From Ideonella sp. A 288 (GTDB taxonomy: Bacteria; Pseudomonadota; Gammaproteobacteria; Burkholderiales; Burkholderiaceae_C), in the NCBI RefSeq assembly GCF_002198735.1, contig NZ_MWLO01000119.1, positions 1 through 56,229 of the forward strand: a stretch of 56,229 nucleotides of DNA. Direction: 5' to 3'. Within the stretch, counting starts at the first letter, position 1. Every line of letters begins with the position of its first letter. Both the position numbers and the translations under genes were made by a program. This document shows positions 8,537-16,140 of the stretch, piece by piece. Under the pieces are notes generated by a model. It had not been told where the DNA came from, ran no database searches, and saw only the letters and a program-made list of their open reading frames with translations.

Positions 8537-9990
8537 GGCGACGGCAGGGACACGAGCAGCCAGCCCGTCGACCCGCCCGGCAGGTCGGTGACGCCGGCGA
8601 GTTCCAGGGCCCACAGCGCGGCCACGCCGTCGGCCGGCATGCGCGACAAGGCCATGCGGCCGACGGCGTCGCGCAGCGGCTGGCCAGGGCGTTCGCCGAT
8701 CACTGCCGTGGCCCCGGCCGCGAGCATCGGCAGGTCGTGCGACAGGCCGCCGGCCAGCAGCCGGCCGGCTGGCCAACCGGTGGTGCCGGCGTTGCGCAGC
8801 ACGCGCAGGCCGTCGGCGCGGGCCTGCAACGACGGCGCCCGGGCCATCGGAAAGCTGCCCGAATAGCACAGTGCCACCTGCCGGAACAGCCGCGTGTCGA
8901 ACTCGGCGAACGTGGGCCGGCCCTGGCGGGCATCGTGGTCCAGGCGCATCGGCTGGGTTGGGTGGCAGGGCTGGGCGCCGCTGGCGAGCTGGGGTGGCAA
9001 GGGCACGCGGACGCGCTCGCGCACCCGTCCCGGCACATGCTGCCAGGCCTGGTAGCGCGCCACCTGCGCCCCCGATTCGCCCTCGCTCCAGACGATCAAG
9101 GTCGACGGCGCGGGCATCGCATGCAGCCAGGCCAGCGAGGCCGCGGCGGCGACGGCGGGCGTCAGCAGCAGCGCCGGCAACGAGGCCGAGAAGATCAGCA
9201 CCAGGGCCATCGCGGCGCCGTACACCGCCAGCGCCACGGCCACGCGGCCCCACACGCCATGGTCTGGCCGGGCCAGCGCCCCCACGGCACCCGGCGACAC
9301 CGGCTGCGGCAGGCTGCTGGCCAGCGAGGCGTCCAGCATCGCCACGCCCTCCGCCAGCGAGGCGGCGCCCATCAGCGCGCGGCCACCGCACCCGCCGGCG
9401 CCATCCAGCACGCGGCGCATGCGGGCGTCGGCGTTCACCACCACGATGCGGGCGCAGCCCGCGGCGTGGGTCAGCAGCGCGCCGAGCTGCCGCGGGTCGA
9501 GCGCACCCAGCGTGGCGGCGTCGAGCAGCAACGCGTCCACGCTGGCGTAGGCCGACGCCTGGCGCGGCAGGTCGTCCGCGGTGAGCGCCACGGGGTGGAA
9601 GCCGTCGAGCCGCAGGGGCTCGTCGGCCGCCAGGGCCACGCCGAGCAACGGCGCCTCGGACCTCGACAGGGCCACCTCGCGCCGCTGGGGTGGCCCGTCG
9701 GGCGTGGCAATGCTCACCGACACCGCCTCGGCCGGTGGCAAGGGCAGGTGCAGGCGTTGCGCGCGGCCGGGCTGCAGGTCGATCTCGGTGCGCACCGATT
9801 GGCGGCCCGTGGCCACCTCCACCGACACGCGGGTGGCGCTGTCGGTGCTCAGGCGGATGTCGAGCTCACTGGCCCGGCCGGGCCGGGTCCAGCCCTTCCA
9901 GGCCGGCGACACCGTGAACTCGACGCTCGGCGGCGTGGCCGCATGCGCCGTGCCGCACAGCGCGAGTGCTAGCAGCAGGCGGCGCAGCAC
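8533..9990 (-). CDS. Unrecognised exported/membrane protein of the toroid-MoxR operon
   Basis: This 485-residue protein starts with a good signal peptide (MLRRLLLALALCGTAHA). The N-terminal half looks like a beta-rich extracytoplasmic domain (about 20-240). Two adjacent hydrophobic segments lie near 245-290, and a second soluble domain follows to the C-terminus. The GTG at 9990 is the only start that keeps the signal peptide; it lies 4 nt after the toroid gene stop, the only junction in the operon without an overlap. I cannot assign a family. The layout (signal peptide, periplasmic domain, membrane hairpin, second domain) resembles accessory subunits found beside MoxR/Bat genes. Confidence 0.6.
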   Translation of the reverse strand: MLRRLLLALALCGTAHAATPPSVEFTVSPAWKGWTRPGRASELDIRLSTDSATRVSVEVATGRQSVRTEIDLQPGRAQRLHLPLPPAEAVSVSIATPDGPPQRREVALSRSEAPLLGVALAADEPLRLDGFHPVALTADDLPRQASAYASVDALLLDAATLGALDPRQLGALLTHAAGCARIVVVNADARMRRVLDGAGGCGGRALMGAASLAEGVAMLDASLASSLPQPVSPGAVGALARPDHGVWGRVAVALAVYGAAMALVLIFSASLPALLLTPAVAAAASLAWLHAMPAPSTLIVWSEGESGAQVARYQAWQHVPGRVRERVRVPLPPQLASGAQPCHPTQPMRLDHDARQGRPTFAEFDTRLFRQVALCYSGSFPMARAPSLQARADGLRVLRNAGTTGWPAGRLLAGGLSHDLPMLAAGATAVIGERPGQPLRDAVGRMALSRMPADGVAALWALELAGVTDLPGGSTGWLLVSLPSP

Positions 9991-9994
9991 CGGG

Positions 9995-11083
9995 TCACTT
10001 GAGCACGTGCTCGAGGGCGATCACCGACCACGAGGTCACGAGCTGCGGCCGGTCTTCCCACCAGGCGTTCGATTCGGCGTTGGCCCAGCTGCCGTCCGCC
10101 GATTGCAGGCTGAGCAGCTTCTGTGCGAGCTCGTTGCGCCAGTTGCGCTTCTGGCCCTTGCCGTCGGTGAAGGTGTCTTCGCCGTAGGCCGCCATCACCT
10201 TCGAGAAGGCGTTGTAGAAGTAGAAGATGCCGTGCTTCTTGCTCGTGCCCGGGTTGGTGTCGAGCGTGTAGTTGGCCGTCATCCACTTGTAGGCGGCCTG
10301 CACGCGGGGGTCGGACTTGTCGACGCCCGCGAACAGCAGGCTCAGCAGACCGGCGGCCGTCATGCCGCCGTAGGACGCGGTGCCGTTTTCGTACTCGGGC
10401 GGGTTGGTGCCGGGCCGGTAGGCGAAGCCGCCGTCGTTGGCTGCCCACTTCTGGTCGTTGCTCTCGCTGCGGTTCTGCGAGCGGTTGACGAACATCAGCG
10501 CCTTCTGCCACACGGCGTCCTTCGGGTCGGTGGCTGCGGCCTTCAGGCCTTCCAGCGACACGTAGACGTTGGACAGGTCGGGCCGCTCGCCGCCACCGTA
10601 CCCGATGCCGCCGTAGTAGACGTGGTCGGGCTTGTAGCCTTCCTCTTCGTCGATCTGGTGCTTGGACAGGAACTTGCGCCCGGCCTCGATGACGGCCGTG
10701 TGCTTCGGGTTCTTGGTGGCGGCCAGCGCGTTCAGGGCCACGGCCGTGTTGTAGGCGGTGGACTGCAGCGACGCGCTGATCGAGCCGTCGGGCTTGGCAT
10801 GCGACAGCAGGAAATCGACCTGGCGCGTGACGAAGGCACCGTCGGCCTCGTTGTACTTCTCGGGGCTTTCGAGGAAGGCGCGCAGCGCCAGCGCGGTGAT
10901 GCCGACCGACTTGAGCAGCGATCCATCGGGCGCCTGCTGCCCGCGCAGGTAGTGCAGGCCGCCGGCGATGGCGCGCACGACACGGCGGCGCAACTGCGGG
11001 TCCATCGCGTCCGCGGCGGCGTGGGCCGCCGGTGCCGCGAGCATGGCAAGGGCCGGGACGGCCAGCACGTGTCTTCTCTTCAT
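9995..11083 (-). CDS. Exported alpha/alpha-toroid (prenyltransferase/squalene-oxidase repeat) protein
   Basis: This 362-residue protein has a signal peptide (MKRRHVLAVPALAMLAAPAAHA) and then repeated helix pairs of the terpenoid cyclase/protein prenyltransferase toroid type. Signatures include LRGQQAPDGSLLKSVGITA, YGGIGYGGGERPDLSN, WAANDGGFAYRPGT, YGGMTAAGLLSLL and LLSLQSADGSWANAES. The DxDD acid motif of squalene-hopene cyclases is not evident, so a binding or scaffold role, or a different chemistry, is plausible. Because it is exported it is not a cytoplasmic prenyltransferase. It overlaps the upstream membrane-protein gene by 4 nt. A second, larger toroid protein with a dockerin is encoded at 16141-17808. 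Confidence 0.82.
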   Translation of the reverse strand: MKRRHVLAVPALAMLAAPAAHAAADAMDPQLRRRVVRAIAGGLHYLRGQQAPDGSLLKSVGITALALRAFLESPEKYNEADGAFVTRQVDFLLSHAKPDGSISASLQSTAYNTAVALNALAATKNPKHTAVIEAGRKFLSKHQIDEEEGYKPDHVYYGGIGYGGGERPDLSNVYVSLEGLKAAATDPKDAVWQKALMFVNRSQNRSESNDQKWAANDGGFAYRPGTNPPEYENGTASYGGMTAAGLLSLLFAGVDKSDPRVQAAYKWMTANYTLDTNPGTSKKHGIFYFYNAFSKVMAAYGEDTFTDGKGQKRNWRNELAQKLLSLQSADGSWANAESNAWWEDRPQLVTSWSVIALEHVLK

Positions 11084-11895
11084 GATGGGGTGTTCTCCGA
11101 GGTGGATGAGTGAGGGGCCGGGTCGATGGCCGTGTCGCGGGCCGTGCGGCGCCGCCGACCCAGCGCCAGCGAGGCCAGCACCAGCGCCAGGCCGATCGAG
11201 GCATAGGCCCAGGCCAGGTCGGCCGGGGCGGGGTCGTTGGCCTGCAGGCTGGCGAGGTTGGCGTGCTGGTACAGCCATTCGTTGCGCAGCAGGTCGTTCT
11301 CGCTGGCCACCGCCAGGTGGGTGAGCGGGCTCGCGCCGAGCACGGCATCGACGAGCCCGGGGTGGCGCTGCGACAGCAGTTCGGCCACGGGCCCCAGCCA
11401 CAGCGGCAGGGCCCCCAGCAGCGCCAGCGTGAGGACCACCGCGCGGCCGGCCGCTTCTCGGGCCTCTTGTGGGGCGGTTCGTGGGGCTGCTTCGTGGGCA
11501 GCGTCGCCCTGCCGTCCGCCGGCCTGGCCGGCATCCGCCGAGCGGCCGCGCCACCAGCCTTCGAGCGCTGCGGCCGCGGCATGCGCCAGCAACAGCACGG
11601 CCATCAGCATGGCGCTGCTCGACAGCAGCCGCGGCAGCGTCTGCGCCGGGCCGCCGAGCAGGCGCGTCACGAGCGCCGCCAGGCCCGCCGCCGCGGCCGA
11701 CCAGGCGACGATGCGCAGCGCCGTGCGTGCCGGCGTGGCGGCCAGCCCAGGCCAGAACAGCGGGGCCAGCAGGCCGACGATGGCCGCGACGGTGAGCCGC
11801 AGCGACGACGGCGACGTGTCCGGCGCCGTGGCGCCGAAGGCCGCGAGGACCAGCAGGGTCGACACGAGCAGCATCCCCCAGCGTGCGACGATCAC
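11080..11895 (-). CDS. Unrecognised multi-pass membrane protein
   Basis: This 271-residue protein has about six predicted transmembrane helices (near 7-25, 31-50, 58-78, 88-110, 150-175, 228-248). A polar Gly/Arg/Glu-rich loop lies around 112-148, and another loop contains NEWLYQHANLASLQAND. Start is GTG at 11895, overlapping the YdjY gene stop by 4 nt; no ATG lies nearby in frame. I do not recognise a family. Its place between two exported proteins suggests it is the membrane partner of the YdjY and toroid proteins. Confidence 0.6.
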   Translation of the reverse strand: MIVARWGMLLVSTLLVLAAFGATAPDTSPSSLRLTVAAIVGLLAPLFWPGLAATPARTALRIVAWSAAAAGLAALVTRLLGGPAQTLPRLLSSSAMLMAVLLLAHAAAAALEGWWRGRSADAGQAGGRQGDAAHEAAPRTAPQEAREAAGRAVVLTLALLGALPLWLGPVAELLSQRHPGLVDAVLGASPLTHLAVASENDLLRNEWLYQHANLASLQANDPAPADLAWAYASIGLALVLASLALGRRRRTARDTAIDPAPHSSTSENTPS

Positions 11896-12587
11896 TTGGC
11901 GCTGTTCACCGCTTCGACGATCAACTCGATGGCCGTGCCCACCGGGGGCAGCAGCGCATGGCCGCGCACCGACCCGTAGGCCCCGAGGCCGATGCCGGAC
12001 GACGCCTCGATGATGCTGTTGGCGTCCTGCACGAAGCCGATCAGCGTGCCGGTTTCGTCGGCGACGAATCGGCCATGGTGGTCCGATGCGGGGGCTCCCG
12101 TGTAGACCCATTCCACTGTTTCGGGCTTCACGCCGGCTTCCGGATTGAGCAAGGCCTCTGCCGCAGGCACCTGGCGGCGCTTGCCGTTGTCCGTCCAGGC
12201 CACCGAGAGCCCCACCCGCGGGCCGATCAGCCGAGGGGCCGTCCGGAAGTGGGTCAGGGGCACCTGCTTCGGGTCGCGCTCGAGCCCGATCAGGATGCAC
12301 GCCAGGTTGAACTCCGACCCGCTGGCGTCGAGTTCGAGCATCGACTCGTACTCCTTCATGCCGCGCGGACTGGTGGCCAGGTACTCGAGCGGCTTGCCGA
12401 CCACATGCACGCGTCCGGGGACGATGAAGCTGCCTGCCCGCTTGTCGACGACGATGCGCCCGATCTGGAAGCGGTCCTGGCCCAGCGGCTTCATGTCGCC
12501 CAGGTTCGGCGCCTGTGCCGCGGCCAGCGGGCTGTGCATCACCGCCGACCAGCCGAGTGCGGCCAGCAGGCCGTCGCGCCGCCTCAT
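11892..12587 (-). CDS. Exported YdjY-domain protein
   Basis: This 231-residue protein carries an N-terminal signal sequence (about 1-24, ending PLAAAQA) and a YdjY-type domain. Recognisable stretches are GSFIVPGRVHVVGKPLEYLA, RGMKEYESMLELDASGSEF and NLACILIGLERDP. YdjY-domain proteins are poorly understood; the domain occurs in exported proteins of Planctomycetes and in a few proteobacterial operons. No heme or Fe-S motif is present here, and the single Cys in NLACIL is not part of a pair. It overlaps the methyltransferase gene stop by 4 nt and the following membrane-protein start by 4 nt. Confidence 0.75.
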   Translation of the reverse strand: MRRRDGLLAALGWSAVMHSPLAAAQAPNLGDMKPLGQDRFQIGRIVVDKRAGSFIVPGRVHVVGKPLEYLATSPRGMKEYESMLELDASGSEFNLACILIGLERDPKQVPLTHFRTAPRLIGPRVGLSVAWTDNGKRRQVPAAEALLNPEAGVKPETVEWVYTGAPASDHHGRFVADETGTLIGFVQDANSIIEASSGIGLGAYGSVRGHALLPPVGTAIELIVEAVNSAK

Positions 12588-13609
12588 GGCCTGACCCCCA
12601 GCACCACGCGGTGCGGCATCGGCGGCGGCAGCGGCACCATGCGCATGTCGCGGAAGCCGCAGTCGCCCATCCAGCGCATCACGTCGGCATCGGCGTGCAC
12701 GCCGCCGTCGGGCGCGGTGAGCATCATGTTCAGGCCGAACATCGCGGCGAAGGTGGGCAGGGCGCCGCCCTGGTCGGTGAACACATCGCTGATCACCAGC
12801 AGGCCACCGGGCTCGAGGCAGGCCGAGGCGCGCTCGATCAGGCCGCGGCAGGTGGCCTCGCTCTCGCGGTGGAACATGCCGGACATCAGCACCACGTCCT
12901 TGCCGGTGCCGAAATCGCTGCTGTGGTAGTCGCCGTCGCGCAGCGTCACGCGGTCGCTGGCGCCGGCCGCGGCCACCAGCTCGCGCGCCACCGCGGCCAC
13001 GCCGGGCAGCTCGAGCACCTCGGAGCGCAGGCCGGGGAAGCGTTCGGTGAGCAGCACCGAGTAGGTGCCCGGCCCGCCGCCGACGTCGAGCATGCTGCGG
13101 CGGCCCTGCAGGTCGAGCACATGGACCAGCACGCGGGCGATGCCCAGCGCGCGCTCGTGCATCGCCATCACGAAGCCGCGCGTGCGCGCGGGGTCGTCGC
13201 CCAGGTAGGTCTCGGCGGGCAGGGCCGGCTTGCCGGCGCGCAGCGACCCTTCGAGCTGACCCCAGGCGCCGTAGAGCTGGTCGCTGTACTTGATGACGTT
13301 GCCCATGAAGGCCGGGCTGCGCGACACCAGGAAGGTGGCCGCGACGGGCGTGTTCTGGAAGCGCCCCGCCACCTCTTCGAGGAAGCCCAGGCCGGCGCAG
13401 GCGCGCAGGAACAGCGCCGTGCCGCGCGGGTCGAGCTGCAGCACGGCGGCCACCTCGTCGGCCGTGCGGCCGCCGTCGGCCAGCGTGTCGAAGACGCGCA
13501 GGCGGTTGGCGGTGAGCAGCGTCTGGCTTTCCCAGTACGAGGTGCTCAGGCGGACGATCGACGACGGATCGGGCGGCCGGGTGCCGGCGGGGGCCATGGG
13601 CGCGGTCAT
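12584..13609 (-). CDS. SAM-dependent O-methyltransferase (family 2, hydroxyindole-OMT-like)
   Basis: This 341-residue protein has the two-domain layout of the family. A winged-helix dimerisation domain covers about 20-100 (TANRLRVFDTLADGGRTADE). A Rossmann SAM-binding domain follows, with motif I LDVGGGPG at 174-181, an acidic strand end (SEVLELPGVA) and LVISDVFTD. The family includes CrtF, BchU and acetylserotonin O-methyltransferases, which methylate hydroxyl groups on small aromatic or isoprenoid substrates. The family's usual catalytic LHxW region reads MFHRESE here, so the acceptor may be unusual. It is coupled by 4-nt overlaps to the radical SAM gene upstream and the YdjY gene downstream, suggesting consecutive modification steps. 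Confidence 0.8.
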   Translation of the reverse strand: MTAPMAPAGTRPPDPSSIVRLSTSYWESQTLLTANRLRVFDTLADGGRTADEVAAVLQLDPRGTALFLRACAGLGFLEEVAGRFQNTPVAATFLVSRSPAFMGNVIKYSDQLYGAWGQLEGSLRAGKPALPAETYLGDDPARTRGFVMAMHERALGIARVLVHVLDLQGRRSMLDVGGGPGTYSVLLTERFPGLRSEVLELPGVAAVARELVAAAGASDRVTLRDGDYHSSDFGTGKDVVLMSGMFHRESEATCRGLIERASACLEPGGLLVISDVFTDQGGALPTFAAMFGLNMMLTAPDGGVHADADVMRWMGDCGFRDMRMVPLPPPMPHRVVLGVRP

Positions 13610-14841
13610 GCCACCACCGCCTCGGTGCGGTCCATGTCGCATTCGAGCTGCATGTAGGCGCAGCGGTGGCACATGAAGCCTTCGGACACCGACAGGCCGT
13701 GGCGCTTGCGGATCTCGTGGTAGCCCGCGCTCAGCGTCTCGAAGTAGCTGCGGATGCGCGCGTGGAAGTCGGACCGCGTGCGCCCGCCCACCGGCCACAC
13801 CAGCGAGTAGATCGGGATGATGCCGCGGCTGCACAGGTCTTCGGCGCCCTGCAGCGCGATGCGCGCGGCCTCTTCCCATTCGAGGCCGTGCTCGGGCTCG
13901 AGCTCGATGCCGGCCACCATGGCCGAGTAGACGTTGCCGCGGCCCCAGTAGCGCACCGCCGTCTCGAGCGATTCGATCCAGCGGGCATAGCCGACGAAGC
14001 GGTTCTTGCCGGGGCACACCTTGGCGAACAGCGGCTCCGACCACATCTCGAGGTTGAAGCAGACGTGCTGCACCAGGTCTTCGGCGTGGAACTGCGCGAT
14101 CAGGTCGTCGGGGATCGAGCCGCAGCCCAGCGCCACCGGGATGCGGCGGGTGTTGATGGTCTTGACGTAACGCGCCAGTTGCAGGAAGCGCTCGCCTTCC
14201 TTGCGCGCGTCGGTGAGCGAGCCGCCCACGAGGTAGATGTGCCGGATCTCGGTCTGGTCGATCACGGCGTTCAGCGCCTCGCACATGCGGTCGAGCGTGG
14301 GCGGCGGGATCTCCACCTGGCCGGTCTTCTGGCCCAGGTGCATGGTGCGCTCGTCGGGCGCGCCATAGGCGCAGAAGCTGCAGCGCATCGACACGCCATC
14401 TTGCTTGTGCAGGAAGTACTCGCAGCCCGGGGCCACGTTGATCACCAGCATGTCGCCGTGCGTGGTGATGCCGGCCTGCGAGAACGGCATGCCGTCCGAG
14501 GTCTTCTGCGTCAGCCAGGGCCGCAGGGGCTCGAACTCGATCGGCACCGTCTGGCCGCTGCGGTCGTCGATCAGCACGTAGCCCTTGGCCAGGTCGCCCT
14601 CCACGTGCCACGGCGAATCGCCGTTGCCCAGGATGCGGATCTCGGTGCCGTCGGCCGTGTTGATCAGGTAGGGGATGGTCGTGATGCCCCGGCCGGTGGG
14701 GTCGTGCTCCCCTTCCTTGAAGCGGTAGGGGTAGTAGTTGGGCATCGAATGCTGGGTGGCCTGGCCGAGGGCCGCCGTGTAGCGGATGCCCTCGCACATC
14801 ACCTGAACCTTCAGCGCCGGCGAGCCGGTGAGCATGACCAT
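13606..14841 (-). CDS. Radical SAM protein with atypical CX13CX2C motif
   Basis: This 411-residue protein is the first gene of the operon. Candidate cluster ligands are C140, C154 and C157 (final part MRCSFCAYGAPDERT), spaced CX13CX2C instead of the usual CX3CX2C. Downstream are a GGS-type SAM contact (IYLVGGSLTDARKEGE), LGCGSIPDDLI, and NLEMWSEPLFAKVCPGKNR. A C-terminal CX2CX6C group (C391, C394, C401) could bind an auxiliary Fe-S cluster. The ATG at 14841 was chosen because AAAAGGAAC lies about 9 nt upstream; open frame extends further but is unlike protein. The substrate is unknown. It partners with the overlapping methyltransferase gene. Confidence 0.8.
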   Translation of the reverse strand: MVMLTGSPALKVQVMCEGIRYTAALGQATQHSMPNYYPYRFKEGEHDPTGRGITTIPYLINTADGTEIRILGNGDSPWHVEGDLAKGYVLIDDRSGQTVPIEFEPLRPWLTQKTSDGMPFSQAGITTHGDMLVINVAPGCEYFLHKQDGVSMRCSFCAYGAPDERTMHLGQKTGQVEIPPPTLDRMCEALNAVIDQTEIRHIYLVGGSLTDARKEGERFLQLARYVKTINTRRIPVALGCGSIPDDLIAQFHAEDLVQHVCFNLEMWSEPLFAKVCPGKNRFVGYARWIESLETAVRYWGRGNVYSAMVAGIELEPEHGLEWEEAARIALQGAEDLCSRGIIPIYSLVWPVGGRTRSDFHARIRSYFETLSAGYHEIRKRHGLSVSEGFMCHRCAYMQLECDMDRTEAVVA

Positions 14842-15109
14842 GTCGACTGTTCCTTTTGATGCGTGAACCGGAGGGCGCCACAACAGGGCGCCGCATGAGG
14901 CCGGCGCCTGTTCCTGGCCGCCCCGCAAAGCCTCGGCGATGATGCCACGCACGGCCCGGCGAGGCGCCGATTTCCGCCGTGGCGACGTGTGTTCCTTCAC
15001 TACCTTTGACCCGCGTCCAAGAGCGGCGGCAAGGCCTGCCGCAGCAGCGTCGATCGGTGCCTGATCTGGTGCAAGATGGGCGCCCCAGACCGCCGAGGAG
15101 AACCCCGCC
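14842..15109. promoter_or_regulatory. Divergent promoter region of the radical SAM operon and DUF3303 gene
   Basis: This 268-base gap separates the divergent starts at 14841 (minus) and 15110 (plus) and must hold the promoter of the twelve-gene operon. The plus-strand gene has GAGGAGAA just before its ATG. I found no FNR-type box here, no confident -35/-10 pair and no riboswitch-like fold. Confidence 0.4.
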
Positions 15110-15379
15110 ATGCTGTTCCTGCTGACCAACCGCACCCGAGCCGGCCTCACCGGCGCGCAATGGGGCGAACTCGCCGCGCTGGCCAAGGCCTTCTACGCCT
15201 CGATCCCGCCCGACGTGAAGATCCGCGGCGAGTGGGTGGCGGCCGACCAGTCGCACAACTACTCGCTGATCGAGGCCCCCGATCTCGACACCGTGCAGCG
15301 CATCCAGGCGCCGTTCGAGCCGTTCACTGAGTCGGTGATCGTGCCGGTGAACGAGATCACCGGCTGGACCGCCAGCTGA
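15110..15379 (+). CDS. Small DUF3303-family protein
   Basis: This 89-residue soluble protein starts MLFLLTNRTRAGLTGAQWGE and contains IRGEWVAADQSHNYSLIEAP, matching the small DUF3303 family of ferredoxin-like (dimeric alpha/beta barrel) folds. Function is unknown. A good ribosome binding site (GAGGAGAA) precedes the ATG by about 7 nt. It is divergent from the radical SAM operon and convergent with the cohesin gene, separated from the latter by a strong hairpin. Confidence 0.7.
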   Translation: MLFLLTNRTRAGLTGAQWGELAALAKAFYASIPPDVKIRGEWVAADQSHNYSLIEAPDLDTVQRIQAPFEPFTESVIVPVNEITGWTAS

Positions 15380-15407
15380 CCCGCCGCGCGGCGGCGTCGC
15401 CATGAAA

Positions 15408-15430
15408 AAGGGCCGGCATTGCCGGCCCTT
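15408..15430 (-). terminator. Rho-independent terminator of the toroid-dockerin/cohesin unit
   Basis: AAGGGCCGGC at 15408-15417 pairs with GCCGGCCCTT at 15421-15430 around an ATT loop, a 10-bp perfect stem. Read on the minus strand it is followed by CTTTTTC, a T-run that makes it a classic intrinsic terminator for the cohesin gene ending at 15455. On the plus strand no T-run follows. Confidence 0.85.
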
Positions 15431-15454
15431 CGCATGGTGCAGGGCGACGCTGGA

Positions 15455-16069
15455 TCAGGCGGCCGTGCGGGCGTTGCGGCGGCGCGTGCGACCGGCAAAG
15501 CCGGCAGCCAGCAGGGCCACGGCGGCCAGGCCGTAGCTGGCGGGTTCCGGCACGTCGCAGGAGCCGGTGCCCACGGAGATGCAGGCCGAGCCGACGTTGA
15601 CATTGAGCGTGGCGAATTGCAGGCCGACGTGGTTGCGGTCGAAATCGGGATCGGCACCCAGCGTGAAGGTCGTGGCGCCGTTGGCCTTGCCATCCAGATG
15701 GAACCTGAACAACAGGAACGAGTTGGCCTGATTGGCTGCCAACGTAGCGTCGTCGTCGATCGAGATATCGTCCACGGCGAGGTTGCCATTGACCGACATG
15801 TCGTTCAAACCAAACGAGTTGCCCAGATTGGCGCCGAAGTACTCGGTCAGCGTCCAGTCCAGCACGGTCGAGTTGTACAAGAAGTTCAGGTCGAAGCCGG
15901 ACAGCACCTCGGCGTCAAGGCCGGTGATCGACACTTCGATCGCCACCGAATCGCCCACATTGATGTGCGTGGAGGCTGGCGTGAAGATCAACGCGATGGC
16001 GGCGCTGGCCGGCGCCGATGCGCACAACGCCGCCGCGGCCAAGGCTGCTGCTGAGAGAAAAGATTTCAT
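15455..16069 (-). CDS. Cohesin-domain protein with PEP-CTERM sorting signal
   Basis: This 204-residue protein has a signal peptide (about 1-23) and then a single beta-sandwich domain with cohesin features: INVGDSVAIEVSITGLDAEV (37-56), LSGFDLNFLYNSTVLDW (56-72) and a later FTLGADPDF segment. The C-terminus carries VPEPASYG (173-180), a hydrophobic helix and an Arg-rich end (GRTRRRN), a textbook PEP-CTERM signal processed by an exosortase in betaproteobacteria. Cohesins bind dockerins, and the gene 71 nt upstream on the same strand encodes a dockerin protein. A good ribosome binding site (AGAGGTAACC) precedes the ATG. I infer that it anchors or scaffolds the dockerin protein at the cell envelope. 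Confidence 0.85.
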   Translation of the reverse strand: MKSFLSAAALAAAALCASAPASAAIALIFTPASTHINVGDSVAIEVSITGLDAEVLSGFDLNFLYNSTVLDWTLTEYFGANLGNSFGLNDMSVNGNLAVDDISIDDDATLAANQANSFLLFRFHLDGKANGATTFTLGADPDFDRNHVGLQFATLNVNVGSACISVGTGSCDVPEPASYGLAAVALLAAGFAGRTRRRNARTAA

Positions 16070-16140
16070 GGTGGTTACCTCTTGGATGCGGGGGGTACTG
16101 GCAGGGGCCGCCCGGAGGGGCTGCCCCTGCCGCCGATGCC

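Noticed and set aside
9995-11083. Squalene-hopene cyclase
   Set aside because: The protein is half the usual length, carries a signal peptide, and shows no DxDD catalytic motif.
14842-15109. Riboswitch (cobalamin- or SAM-type) ahead of the radical SAM operon
   Set aside because: I could not find conserved box sequences or a convincing multi-helix fold in this 268-base gap.
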